From Xanthomonas rydalmerensis (GTDB taxonomy: Bacteria; Pseudomonadota; Gammaproteobacteria; Xanthomonadales; Xanthomonadaceae), in NCBI RefSeq assembly GCF_033170385.1, contig NZ_CP126170.1:405501-469500 (forward strand): a stretch of 64,000 nucleotides of DNA, given 5' to 3'. Under the pieces are notes generated by a model. The model did no database searches and had not been told where the DNA came from. It was given only the letters and a program-made list of their open reading frames with translations. Positions 32,670 to 42,962 of this stretch are shown here, in pieces (the first letter of the stretch is position 1; each line of letters starts with the position of its first letter). The position numbers were made by a program, and so were the translations under genes.

Positions 32670-33968
32670 CTACAGCAATCCGTCGCGCTTCACCGCCAGG
32701 TAGCGCTCGATCAGCGCGGCGGGCAGTTCCTCGCCGGTGACGTCGAGCACCATCACGCCGTGGCTGCGCAGTGCGTCGTGCGCGGCGCTGCGCTGCTGCA
32801 GGTAGCGCGCCACTGCACCGGCCTGCACGGCCTGCGGCAGCTCGTGGACGTCCTCGGCCAGCGCCTGGTCCAGTTCGCGCTCGCGCAGGCTGGCCACGCA
32901 CACCAGGTGGCGGCGCTGCAGCAGGCGCACCGCGGCCAGCAGGTCCTCGATGTCCTCGTCGCGCACGTTGCTGACCAGCATCACCAGCGCGCGGCGGCGC
33001 TGGCGCAGCGACAGTTCGGTGGCCGCGGCCAGGTAGTCGGTGGCCACCGGCTGCGGCTGCAGGTCGTAGCTGGCGCGCAGCAGCACGTCGACCGTGGCCA
33101 TGCCGCGCTGCGGCGCCACCCAGCGCGCGTCGCCGCCGCTGGCCATCATGCCCACCGCATCGCCCTGGCGCAGCGCCAGGTACGACACCACCAGCGCCGC
33201 GTTGAGCACATGGTCGAAATGCGACAGGCCGCGTTCGCTGGCCAGCATCCGTCGCCCGGTGTCGATCAGCATCAGCAATTGCTGGTTCTTCTCGTCCTGG
33301 TACTCGCGCGAGATCAGCTTGCGCGCGCGCGAGGTGGCCTTCCAGTCGATCTGGCGCAGGCTGTCGCCGATCCGGTACTCGCGCATCTGGTGGAAGTCGG
33401 TGCCTTCGCCACGGCGACGCTTCAGGTGCGCACCGACCAGGCGCGAGGCCTGTTCGGCGCTGAACAGGGCGAAGCGGGTCAGCGGCGCGAAGTTCGGATA
33501 CACGCGCACGGTCTGCGCCGGCCCAGCCAGGCGTTGTTGCCACCACAGGCGCCAGGGCGCATGCAGGCGCAGGTGCGTGCCGTCGAACACGAAGCGGCCG
33601 CGCGCGGTCGGGCGCAGCTGGTAGCGCACCTGGGTCTGGTGCGCGGCGGGCAGGGTCAGCCGCTGCGGCAGGCCCTGCAACTCCCAGCCGCTGGGCACCA
33701 GGTCGAACAGGTCCACGCGCTGGCGCTGTGCGCTGTCCAGATACAGCACCACCTCGCGCTGCACACTCAGCGGCAACGCCTCGGGCAGCTCACGGCGTAG
33801 CTGCGGTGTCGGCCGCCGCCACAGCCGCCACGCATCGAACGCCGCGACCAGCGCGATGGCCGCCGCGACCGCTTGCCAGCTCCACAGCGGTAGCCAGCCC
33901 AGCGCCACGGCCAGGCCGTACAGCGCCCACAGCGCAAGCAAGGCCAGCAGGGGCGGGGCGGGTCTCAT
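32670..33968 (-). CDS. DUF58 domain protein
   Basis: 432 residues with two N-terminal membrane helices (LLALLALWALYGLAVALGW and AVAAAIALVAAF), then a DUF58/vWA-like domain: EGTDFHQMREYRIGDSLRQI, then DWKATSRARKLISREYQDEK and LLMLIDTGRRM. DUF58 proteins work with MoxR ATPases. It is last in the membrane operon, after a 205-base repeat-containing spacer. Confidence 0.9.
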   Translation of the reverse strand: MRPAPPLLALLALWALYGLAVALGWLPLWSWQAVAAAIALVAAFDAWRLWRRPTPQLRRELPEALPLSVQREVVLYLDSAQRQRVDLFDLVPSGWELQGLPQRLTLPAAHQTQVRYQLRPTARGRFVFDGTHLRLHAPWRLWWQQRLAGPAQTVRVYPNFAPLTRFALFSAEQASRLVGAHLKRRRGEGTDFHQMREYRIGDSLRQIDWKATSRARKLISREYQDEKNQQLLMLIDTGRRMLASERGLSHFDHVLNAALVVSYLALRQGDAVGMMASGGDARWVAPQRGMATVDVLLRASYDLQPQPVATDYLAAATELSLRQRRRALVMLVSNVRDEDIEDLLAAVRLLQRRHLVCVASLRERELDQALAEDVHELPQAVQAGAVARYLQQRSAAHDALRSHGVMVLDVTGEELPAALIERYLAVKRDGLL

Positions 33969-33974
33969 CGGGGG

Positions 33975-34173
33975 GCCGGGATTCGGGATTGGGGAGTGGG
34001 GATTCGCAGAGGCGCGCACTGGCGGCCGCAGCGCCATGTGGCGGTGAGGCGGCGTCGAGTTACAGGGAGCGCGGTACAGCGGATCGGCCAGGACGCGCTG
34101 ACGCAGTCAGTGGCATGCGCCGCCGCCGCACCGCGCTGTTGCCAATCCCCACTCCCGACTCCCCAATCCCCGC
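33975..34173. repeat. Inverted repeat pair between MoxR and DUF58 genes
   Basis: ATTCGGGATTGGGGAGTGGG (from about 33981) and CCAATCCCCACTCCCGACTC (from about 34142) are near-complements facing each other. They match the intergenic repeats common in xanthomonads. They occupy the only sizeable gap in the six-gene operon. Confidence 0.65.
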
Positions 34174-35162
<989 letters not shown>

Positions 35163-35166
<4 letters not shown>

Positions 35167-36350
35167 AACTGGTTTCTCATCTGGACGAGGAGGCGGATGC
35201 GCTCGCGCAAGGCGGCGGGTTGGTTGGGCGGCGGCGGCTGCAGCGCCTGTTCGACCTGCGCCGTCGGCAGTTGCAGGCGTTCGGCGATGGCCGCGGCCTG
35301 GGCCGGGCCCTCCAGCGCGGCGGCGATCGGCGCGCGCCGGCGCAGCCGCGCCAGGAACGCCTCGCGCATCGCCGCATGCAACAGGTCGGCGCGGCCATAG
35401 CGCAGCAGATGTTCGCCGCTGGCGCGCACGTGTTCCAGCAGCGAGCGGCGGTCGGCCGGCGGTGCGGCAAGCAGCGGCCCGAAGCGCTGCATGCGCGACC
35501 ACAGCCAGGCCAGCAGGATCAGCAGCGCGGGCAGCCAGGCCGGCCAGCCACGGGTGAACAGGGTGCGCCACAGCGACGGCAGTTCGGCAGAATAGATCAG
35601 GTGGATGGTGCCCTGGCCGTAGTTCGGCCCCAGCACTTGCCGAGTCAGCAGGCGGTTTCCGGCTTCGCGCAGCCCGCCCTTGCGCAGGATCGGGTCGTTC
35701 TCCATCGGCGAGCCATCGAACATCGCGCCGATCCGGTTGTCCTGGTTCTCGAGGAAGTCCAGCTCCGACAGCACGTCCACGTTGCCATCGCCGTAGGGAA
35801 CGCGCGCAAACACGAAGTCGTCGTCCTCGCCGCTCCACCAGTTGTCGGGCGTGTCCGGATCGATGTGGAAGCGGCGGCCGTCGCAGAACACTTTCTGCGG
35901 GGCTGCGCCCGGCACCGCCATCATCAGGCAGTTGTCCGGGCTGCGCGCCTCGACGGTGATGTCCAGCGCGTCCAGGATCGGCACGTCGCCGTGCTTGACC
36001 TCCGCGGTGGGCGTGCGCAGCACCAGATGTCCGCCATGCTCCACCCAGTCCAGCAAGGCGTCGCCGTCGGCCTTGCCGAGCATGCGCGGATCGCCGTACA
36101 GCACCACGCTGTCGTGCGGGCGCAGGCGCATCGCCGCCAGGTCCAGGCGTTGCCGCGACTCGGCGCGCACGCCGTCGGCGCGCAGGGTCTGGCGCAGCGC
36201 GTACAGCGGGTTGTAGGCGGCCTCGCCGCGCGGCGGCAGCACGATCACCCGCTCGGCGCGTTCGTAGCGGCCGAAGAACCAGGCCGCGGCGACGCTGGCC
36301 AGCAGCAGGCCGACCAGGAAGATCAGCGCATTGCGCGTGCCGCTGTTCAT
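35163..36350 (-). CDS. DUF4350 membrane protein
   Basis: 395 residues: an N-terminal helix (ALIFLVGLLLASVAAAWFF), a soluble GATase-like DUF4350 domain (AAYNPLYALRQTLRADG, LLDWVEHGGHLVLR), a second helix (LPALLILLAWLWSRM) and a cytoplasmic tail. It overlaps both neighbours by 4 bases. Typical of MoxR-linked operons; its role is unknown. Confidence 0.87.
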
Positions 36351-38032
36351 GCCTGCCACCGGAACTGGCGCTGCAGGTCGTCGACCAGCGCGTCGAAGGC
36401 GCCGTCCTCGGGCAGCCGGCCGGCGTAGGCGGCGTGCTGCCAGACCCGCACCATGCGGGCGAACAGGCTGCGGTCGGCGTCGTCGGGCAGGCGTTGCGCG
36501 GCGCGCAGGCACTGCGCCTCGGTGGCGCTGGGCGGCAGCACCAGGTCGGTGCGCTCGCACAGCGTCGCCACGCTGGCCCGGTACAGCAGCGCCAGCGCAT
36601 CGCGGTGGCGCCCCTCGCGCCAGGCGCGTCGTGCCACCGTCGCCACGTCGTCGGGCAGCGGTTGCGGCGCCAGCACCGGGGTGTGCTCCGGCGCCGCCGG
36701 CACCGGCGCGCGTCGGCGCCCGGCGCCGCGCATCCACGGCAGCCAGTGCCTGGCGGTGAGCAGCAGCACCAGCACCAGGATCCCCGCCAGCACCCACATG
36801 CCCCACTTGCCGGCGAAGGCGATGGCCTGGGCGGCGGCCTTGATCCATTGGCCGAACGCGGTGAGGTCCTGCTTCTTGTCGTCCGGCTTGGGCGGTTCGT
36901 CGGGATTGCGCTTCTTCCAGTAGCCGATGGTGCGCTTGGCGGTCAGCAGCGGGTCGTCGTAGGCGCGGTCGGCGGCGCGGGCGAAACGCGCATCGGCGGC
37001 GGGAACGGTGTCGAACACCTCGTCCAGCGGGACCGGGCGCGCGCCGTGGTGCTGGCTGTCGGCGGCGTGCGCGGCAGCGGTCTTGACGTCGGTATCGGTG
37101 TCGGTGTCTGCGCCCTGGTCGGCGTCGGTCTCGTCAGCGCCATCGCGCTTGTCGTCGTCGGGGGCAGCGTGCTCCGCCGCGGTCTGCACCGCCGTGTCGG
37201 TGGCCGGTTGCGCACGCAGCGCCGCCATCGGTGCGGCGAGCAGGGCCACGCACAGCAGCGCCAGCGGCGCAGAAGTGCGCAGGCGCGCGGCCATCCGCCG
37301 CAGCGCCATCTCCACGTCCCAGGCTTCGAGCTGGGTGCGCCGGTTGAGATACAGGCCGAAGCCGGCGCCGACAAAGAACGGTTCGATCAACGTCATCGCC
37401 AGCCAGGCGATGGCGTTGAAGCCGATGTCGGCCCACACCGGCGTCTGCTGGCCGATCAGCGACCAGGCCGCGCGTGCGGTTTCCGGCAGCAGGTCGATGG
37501 GCACGAACAGGAAGATGGTGGCGATGCAGGCCAGGCTGAGCATGCCTTCGAACGTGGCGAAGACGCTGGCCATCAGCAGTGCATGGCCGTAGATGGCGCC
37601 GCCCAGGGTGCGGCGGCGCTCGCGCTGCTGGTCGGCGCTTGCGCCTTCCAGCAGCTCCAGCGGCATGAACACGCTGCGCGCCGGACTCAGCCGGCGCCAG
37701 GTCAGGTAGCCGATCAGGGTGCGCCAGCCCCAGCCGCCCTGCGCGCGCACGGTGTCGCGCACGCGCGGCACGTCGCCGAACACCGCACGCGAGATCACGA
37801 ACAGCGGAATCCGGTCCAGCACCGGCTTCAGCCACCACAGCAGCAGCGGCGCCAGCCACAGCTGGTCGATCGCCCAGGCGCCGAGATTGAGCGCGGCGAA
37901 CAGCGGCAGGGTGACCAGCAGCCACGGCTTCCAGATCGCCCCGGCATGGCGGCGGACCAGGGCACTGCCCAGTTCCATCGCTTCCCAGGCCGAGCGTGCG
38001 CGCAGCACCACGTCCAGGCGCTCAATCCGCAT
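36347..38032 (-). CDS. DUF4129 multi-helix membrane protein
   Basis: 561 residues. About five membrane segments lie in the first half, then an acidic low-complexity linker (DADQGADTDTDTDVK), another helix (WVLAGILVLVLLLTARHWL) and a C-terminal DUF4129 domain (VARRAWREGRHRDALALLYR). It contacts its neighbours by 4-base and 11-base overlaps. DUF4129 occurs in MoxR and transglutaminase operons. Confidence 0.85.
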   Translation of the reverse strand: MRIERLDVVLRARSAWEAMELGSALVRRHAGAIWKPWLLVTLPLFAALNLGAWAIDQLWLAPLLLWWLKPVLDRIPLFVISRAVFGDVPRVRDTVRAQGGWGWRTLIGYLTWRRLSPARSVFMPLELLEGASADQQRERRRTLGGAIYGHALLMASVFATFEGMLSLACIATIFLFVPIDLLPETARAAWSLIGQQTPVWADIGFNAIAWLAMTLIEPFFVGAGFGLYLNRRTQLEAWDVEMALRRMAARLRTSAPLALLCVALLAAPMAALRAQPATDTAVQTAAEHAAPDDDKRDGADETDADQGADTDTDTDVKTAAAHAADSQHHGARPVPLDEVFDTVPAADARFARAADRAYDDPLLTAKRTIGYWKKRNPDEPPKPDDKKQDLTAFGQWIKAAAQAIAFAGKWGMWVLAGILVLVLLLTARHWLPWMRGAGRRRAPVPAAPEHTPVLAPQPLPDDVATVARRAWREGRHRDALALLYRASVATLCERTDLVLPPSATEAQCLRAAQRLPDDADRSLFARMVRVWQHAAYAGRLPEDGAFDALVDDLQRQFRWQA

Positions 38033-39074
38033 CGATGGCCTCCGCGCGGCCGCGCCCGCCGCGCCACAGCCACGCCAGCACCAGCGTCCACAGCACACCG
38101 GAGACGCTGTACTTGATCCACGCCGGCACGGTCGCGATGGACGACCAGAACGCCTCGATGAAGGCGGCCACCAGCAGCATCGCGGCCACGCCCAGGCACA
38201 GCCGGGCGCCGATCTTGCCGCCTTCCACCAGCGCGTCGATGCGCCGCCGCCGCCCCGGCGCCAGCACCTTCAGGCCGAGCTGCAGGCCGGCGCCGCCGGC
38301 GATCACGATCGCGGTCAGTTCGAACGGCGCATGCCCGGCGACGAAGCGCCAGAAGGTGACGCCGTAGCCGATCTGGTGCAGGTGCCCGGCCACCGCGCCG
38401 ATGGTGATGCCGTTGAACAGCAGCACCAGCACCGTGCCCAGTCCGGCTAGCAGGCCGCTGGCGAAGGTGCGCAGGCCGATGCTGATGTTGTTCATGATGT
38501 AGTGGCCGAACATCTGCCAGTCGGTGCCGCTGTCGCGGCCGAGCTTCTGCGCGCTGGCGGCCGGGTCGTACATGCGCTCGATCTGGCTGACCTGCATCGG
38601 GTCCATCAGTCCGTGGATCAGTTCCGGGCGGAACTGCAGCAGCACGAAGATGGTCACCAGCGGCACCACGAACAGCGCGGTGGCCGCGGCCATGTAGCCG
38701 GCCTGGCTGCGCACCAACTGCGGGAATTCGGCGAACAGGAACTCCGCCGCGCGCCGCCAGCGCGGACGCGGCGCCCGGTACAGGACGGTGTGGCCCTGCT
38801 GCATCAGGTGCTGCAGGCGCGCGGTGACCTGCGGGCTGTAGCCGCGCTTGCACGCCAGCGCCTGCTGCTGGCACAGGCGCCGGTAGCGCGCCGGCATGTC
38901 CTCGTCGGCGAGCGGCGGCTGGTGCGCGTTCGGCGGCGTGACCGCATCCGTGGCGTCGTTTGCGGTGGATTTGGGTGCCGGCTTGCGCCCGTTGCCGCTG
39001 CCGCTGCGCTGCAGCCAGGCCTCGAACGCCTGCCACTCGTGCTGATGGCGGAGGACGAACTGTTCCTGTTTCAT
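38022..39074 (-). CDS. Stage II sporulation protein M-like (SpoIIM family) membrane protein
   Basis: 350 residues: a charged N-terminal domain with an acidic/Pro linker, then about five helices with the SpoIIM pattern (MNNISIGLRTFASGLLAGLG, LFNGITIGAVAGHLHQIGYG, GHAPFELTAIVIAGGAGLQL). The family name comes from Bacillus; in Gram-negatives it pairs with RDD and MoxR genes and has no sporulation role. Confidence 0.88.
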   Translation of the reverse strand: MKQEQFVLRHQHEWQAFEAWLQRSGSGNGRKPAPKSTANDATDAVTPPNAHQPPLADEDMPARYRRLCQQQALACKRGYSPQVTARLQHLMQQGHTVLYRAPRPRWRRAAEFLFAEFPQLVRSQAGYMAAATALFVVPLVTIFVLLQFRPELIHGLMDPMQVSQIERMYDPAASAQKLGRDSGTDWQMFGHYIMNNISIGLRTFASGLLAGLGTVLVLLFNGITIGAVAGHLHQIGYGVTFWRFVAGHAPFELTAIVIAGGAGLQLGLKVLAPGRRRRIDALVEGGKIGARLCLGVAAMLLVAAFIEAFWSSIATVPAWIKYSVSGVLWTLVLAWLWRGGRGRAEAIDAD

Positions 39075-39748
39075 CGGCGGCCCAGCAGCCAGTTGGCCAT
39101 CGCGTACAGGCGCAGCACCCCGGCCTGGCCCGGCGTGTCGGTCAGCGGCTGCGCCAGCGCGGCCAGTTCCAGTTGCCGCTCCGGGGTGAGGCGCGGCGCG
39201 CGCTCGGCGAAGGCGATCAGCGCCGTCTGTTCGGCCGGCAGCAGCGGCCGCGGCGGCGCGAGCGCACTGGCGATCGGCGGCAGCGCCTCGTCCGCGCGCG
39301 GCGGCTGGTGCACCACCAGCGTGCCTGCGACCAGGTCGCCCAGGCGCCGCGAATGGGCGTCGAACAGGCAGGCGATCAGGCCGACCGCATAGCCGAACGG
39401 CAGCATGTCCACGGTGCGCAGCAGGTTGCGGGTGATCGCCGCCATCCACCCCACCGGCGCGCCGTCGCGCGCCACCACGCGCAGGCCCAGCGCCTGCTTG
39501 CCGAGGGTCTGGCCACGCCAGCCCTCCAGCACGATCGGGTAGCCCCAGAACACCAGGAACATCGCCACCAGGTACAAGCCCTGGCCGAGGCCACCGAGCA
39601 GGCCGAGGAACATGCCCATGGCGGTGAGCAGGGCGAAGCGCAGCGCCAGGTCGATCAGCCAGGCCAGCGCGCGCGGCACCGCGCCGGCGGCCGGCAGGTG
39701 CAGCGCCACGCCCTCGGGCGTGATGACCTCGCGGTAGGTATCGAGCAT
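39071..39748 (-). CDS. RDD-family membrane protein
   Basis: 225 residues with an RDD domain (PRALAWLIDLALRFALLTAM, LGKQALGLRVVARDG, DAHSRRLGDLVAGTLVV). The ATG at 39748 is preferred; a GTG at 39757 is also possible. It is first in the RDD-SpoIIM-DUF4129-DUF4350-MoxR-DUF58 chain and overlaps the second gene by 4 bases. Confidence 0.9.
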   Translation of the reverse strand: MLDTYREVITPEGVALHLPAAGAVPRALAWLIDLALRFALLTAMGMFLGLLGGLGQGLYLVAMFLVFWGYPIVLEGWRGQTLGKQALGLRVVARDGAPVGWMAAITRNLLRTVDMLPFGYAVGLIACLFDAHSRRLGDLVAGTLVVHQPPRADEALPPIASALAPPRPLLPAEQTALIAFAERAPRLTPERQLELAALAQPLTDTPGQAGVLRLYAMANWLLGRR

Positions 39749-39921
39749 GCGTGTCACCGCCGCCGCGCGGCGCGGCGGACAAGGGCGCCTGCGATGTGGG
39801 GAGGCCGTCCTTCCGTTCGGCCGGCTGCCTGTGGCGGCATGCTGCTCTCGACTGCGTCCTGCTTCCGAAGCGGCACTTTAGCCGGCGTGACGTGAATTGC
39901 CCAGCACGCCGGCGGCGCCGA

Positions 39922-40833
39922 TCAGCGCACCGTGCCGCCGTCGCGCTGGCGCCCGGAGAACAGCTTGCGCACGCCGGCGACCAGGGCCATCAGACCGACC
40001 AGCACCAGCTTCCAGGCCTTGGCCAGCAGCAGGCCGAGCTTGGCGAACAGGCCCGCCTTGGCCGCCAGGCCGCCGCCGATCAGGGTGGCCACGCCGTAGC
40101 TGGCGATCTTGTCGGTGGAGGGGTTGTGGTCGGCGTAACGGGCGCCGCTGTCGAACTCGGCCATCGGCAGCAACTGCTGCATGCCCTCGCGCACCTGCGC
40201 CAGTTCGCCCATGCCCGAGACCGCATTGAGGCTGAGGTAGCCATGCCGTCCGAGCACGCGGATGTCGTAGTTCAGGGTGTGCTCGCCCTCGCCCGCGAAC
40301 GCCAGCTCGCGCGCCCAGTACAGCTTCTTGCTGCCGGTGTCGTAGCGCGGCGGCACCGCCCAGCCGACCAGGTCGACCTGCTCGTAGCCGGCCTTCTTGC
40401 GCTGCGCGTTGGACTCGCGCGTCTCCTCCTGCATGTCCTTGAGCATGGCCTGGTAGTCGATCTTGCTGGCGTCCTCGTCGGACACGTAGCCATCGTCGGA
40501 ATAGGTGACGACCACCGCCCAGCTGCCCTTCTCGTCGAGTGCGGGCTGGCGCGGCACGATCAGGCCCAGCACGTCGTCGTCCGGCGGGTTGCCCCAGTAG
40601 CTCTCCAGCACCTTGCGCGCGTCGGCCTTGTCCAGGAAGCGGAACGCCGGGCCGAGATCGAAATGCACCTTGGCCTGCGGCAGTTCGATATGGCCATCGC
40701 GGAAATGCAGTGAGCCGACGAACTGTTCGGCGGTCATGTCCGGGCCGCTGTCCTGGGCCAGGGCCGAGCCGGCAGTGGCGCACAGCGCACAGAAAAAAGC
40801 GGCCAGCAGGCCGCGCAGCGAGGTCTTGAGCAT
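39922..40833 (-). CDS. DUF2167 membrane-anchored protein
   Basis: 303 residues with a signal peptide (LLAAFFCALCATAGSALAQ). The body has DUF2167 features: RDGHIELPQAKVHF, ESYWGNPPDDDVLGLIVP, DYQAMLKDMQEETRE and NYDIRVLGRHGYLSLN. A C-terminal membrane helix (AWKLVLVGLMALVAGVRKL) ends the chain. Function unknown; the start could also be 40845. Confidence 0.88.
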   Translation of the reverse strand: MLKTSLRGLLAAFFCALCATAGSALAQDSGPDMTAEQFVGSLHFRDGHIELPQAKVHFDLGPAFRFLDKADARKVLESYWGNPPDDDVLGLIVPRQPALDEKGSWAVVVTYSDDGYVSDEDASKIDYQAMLKDMQEETRESNAQRKKAGYEQVDLVGWAVPPRYDTGSKKLYWARELAFAGEGEHTLNYDIRVLGRHGYLSLNAVSGMGELAQVREGMQQLLPMAEFDSGARYADHNPSTDKIASYGVATLIGGGLAAKAGLFAKLGLLLAKAWKLVLVGLMALVAGVRKLFSGRQRDGGTVR

Positions 40834-40976
40834 TGGCGATTCCATTCGTTCGGTGGCGTCCCCACGCCATAGGCGCCTAGTGTCGCGCAAGCGTGCATGG
40901 CGCGCCAGTCGCGAACGCGCCCGTTTGGTGGTCCACGGCGCCGCGTGGCGTCCTGCCGGCGATGCGCCGGCAGCGC

Positions 40977-41537
40977 TCAGTCGGGTGAGGCCGGTGCAGG
41001 CCCGAGGCCGGCATCGAAGGCGGCCAGCAACTGCGCGCCGTGCGGCCATGCGCCCAGACCGCTGGCGGCATTGAGGTGTCCCAGTCGGTCGAGTTCGACT
41101 AGCCCGCTGCCCCAGTCGGAGGCGCAGCGGCGGCTGTAGGATGGCGTTGCATAGGGATCGTCGCTGCTGGCCACGATCAGGCTGGGAAACGGCAGGCGCG
41201 CCGTCGGCACCGGGACGAAACTGGCGGCCTGCGCATGCGGGAACGCGTCGCTGTCCGGATCGGGAACCGCGACCAGGAAGGCGCCGCGCGGCAGGCGGTC
41301 GGCGCGCGCGGCCCAATGCGCGACCAGCAGGCAGCCCAGGCTGTGCGCGACCAGCAACGGCGGCGTGGCGCAGTCCTGCACGCAGCGGTCGAGCGCGCGC
41401 AGCCAGTCCTGCAGTTGCGGGTGCGCGAACGAGTCCGGTTGCAGCCGGCGCATGCGCGTGTCCTGCCGCTGCCAGAGGGTTTGCCAGTGCTCCGGCCCCG
41501 AGTCGCCGATGCCCGGCACGATCACCACGTCCTGCAT
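40977..41537 (-). CDS. RBBP9/YdeN-family serine hydrolase
   Basis: 186 residues with an alpha/beta-hydrolase fold of the small RBBP9 type: VVIVPGIGDSGPEHWQTLW at the start, nucleophile Ser in LLVAHSLGCLLVAHW, catalytic Asp in IVASSDDPYAT and His in DRLGHLNAASG. The substrate is unknown. Confidence 0.9.
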   Translation of the reverse strand: MQDVVIVPGIGDSGPEHWQTLWQRQDTRMRRLQPDSFAHPQLQDWLRALDRCVQDCATPPLLVAHSLGCLLVAHWAARADRLPRGAFLVAVPDPDSDAFPHAQAASFVPVPTARLPFPSLIVASSDDPYATPSYSRRCASDWGSGLVELDRLGHLNAASGLGAWPHGAQLLAAFDAGLGPAPASPD

Positions 41538-41566
41538 GCGCTACGCTCCGTCGAAAGGAAGCGTGA

Positions 41567-42136
41567 GTGTCGCGCTGCCCGCCCGGCATCGCCATGGCGA
41601 TGCATCGGCGCATGCGGCGTTTTTCCGATGAATCCACGGTGCAGGGCAAGGGGGCGAGGCGAGTGGCGGCGAAGACCTGGCGGGGCGATGCCCTGGATTA
41701 CGCGATCCTGGAGGCGCTGCAGTGCGACGGACGCATCGCCCTGGCGGCGCTGGGGCGGCGCATCGGGCTGTCGCAGCCGGCGATGTCAGAGCGCGTGCGC
41801 CGGCTCGAGGAACAGGGCGTGATCACCGGCTATACCGCCCGGGTCGATCCGCGCGCGCTGGGCCTGGCGACCTCGGCCATCGTCCGCCTGCGCACCACGC
41901 ATGCGCAGATCGGCGCATGCCTGGAACTGTTCGCGCAGATGCCGCAGGTACTGGACGTGCATCGGGTCACCGGCGAGGACTGCTTCGTGCTGCGCGTGCT
42001 GGTGCCCGCGCCGGCGCAGCTGGAGCCGGTCATCGACGCCCTGGCGCGCTTCGGTGCGGTGACCACCAGCGTCGTGCTGCGCAGCGAGACGCCGCGCCCG
42101 ATCGGCCGTGCGCTGATGGCGTTGGCGGCCGAGTAG
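41567..42136 (+). CDS. Lrp/AsnC-family transcriptional regulator
   Basis: 189 residues from the GTG at 41567, which has AAGGAAG 5 bases upstream. Internal starts (ATG 41597, GTG 41662) would remove a 30-residue basic tail not typical of the family and would leave more room for the divergent promoter. The HTH is DYAILEALQCDGRIALAALG, then SQPAMSERVRRLEEQG; the effector-binding RAM domain follows (VLDVHRVTGEDCFVLRVLV). The target genes are unknown. Confidence 0.88.
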   Translation: MSRCPPGIAMAMHRRMRRFSDESTVQGKGARRVAAKTWRGDALDYAILEALQCDGRIALAALGRRIGLSQPAMSERVRRLEEQGVITGYTARVDPRALGLATSAIVRLRTTHAQIGACLELFAQMPQVLDVHRVTGEDCFVLRVLVPAPAQLEPVIDALARFGAVTTSVVLRSETPRPIGRALMALAAE

Positions 42137-42145
42137 CGGCGCCGC

Positions 42146-42697
42146 CTACTGCGGCGACGCCGCGGCCGCGGCCAGGTAGCGGTCCTTCAGCCGCACGTAG
42201 TGCTGCGCGGAGTAGTGCAGGCTCTCGATCTCCTTGTCGCTGAGCATGCGCGCCTTGCGTGCGGGATTGCCCAGCCACAGCTCGCCCTCGCCGACGGTCT
42301 TGCCCGGGCCGACCACCGCACCGGCGCCGACGAAGCCGTATTTCTTCACCGTGGCGCCGTCGAGGATGCACGCACCCATGCCGATCAGGCACAGGTCCTC
42401 GATGGTGCAGGCATGGATGATGGTGCCGTGGCCCACGGTCACGTCCGCGCCGATCAGGGTCGGGTAGCCGGCCGCGTTGAACGGGCTGTGGTGGCTGACG
42501 TGGATGATGGTGCCGTCCTGGATGTTGCTGCGCGCGCCGATGCGCACGTGATTGACGTCGCCGCGGATCACCGTGCCCGGCCACACCGACACGTCGTCCT
42601 CCAGCACCACCTCGCCGATCACGGTGCAGGCCGGGTCCACATAGACGCGTGCGCCCAGTTGCGGGGTCTTGTCGAGGAACGGACGGATCGGGGACAT
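42146..42697 (-). CDS. Gamma-carbonic anhydrase-like hexapeptide protein (YrdA type)
   Basis: 183 residues forming a left-handed beta-helix. The repeats begin at VYVDPACTVIGEVVLEDDVS. The three metal His appear in IIHVSHHS and VGHGTIIHA. It ends in helices (SDKEIESLHYSAQHYVRLKD). Many members bind zinc, but carbonic anhydrase activity is proven for only some. Confidence 0.9.
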   Translation of the reverse strand: MSPIRPFLDKTPQLGARVYVDPACTVIGEVVLEDDVSVWPGTVIRGDVNHVRIGARSNIQDGTIIHVSHHSPFNAAGYPTLIGADVTVGHGTIIHACTIEDLCLIGMGACILDGATVKKYGFVGAGAVVGPGKTVGEGELWLGNPARKARMLSDKEIESLHYSAQHYVRLKDRYLAAAAASPQ

Positions 42698-42962
42698 GGC
42701 GCTCTCCGGCGATAGGGCGGCCGGCGGCCACGCGGCTGGCGATGATAGCGCGGTGACCCGGGCCGGCCGCCGCGCGCCGGCGGGTCCGGGAAACGCCATT
42801 GCGGGTGGTGTTGTGCGATAAACGCACCGCCAATCGATATTCGCACTTGAATGGTGCACTGCGATAAAACTAGCGTTGCCGCTGTTCCGGCGCCGTGCCA
42901 CGGACGCGACGGCGTCCGGCGCGCCGCCGCCGGTGCGGTCCCGATCCTGTTGGAGATGGTGC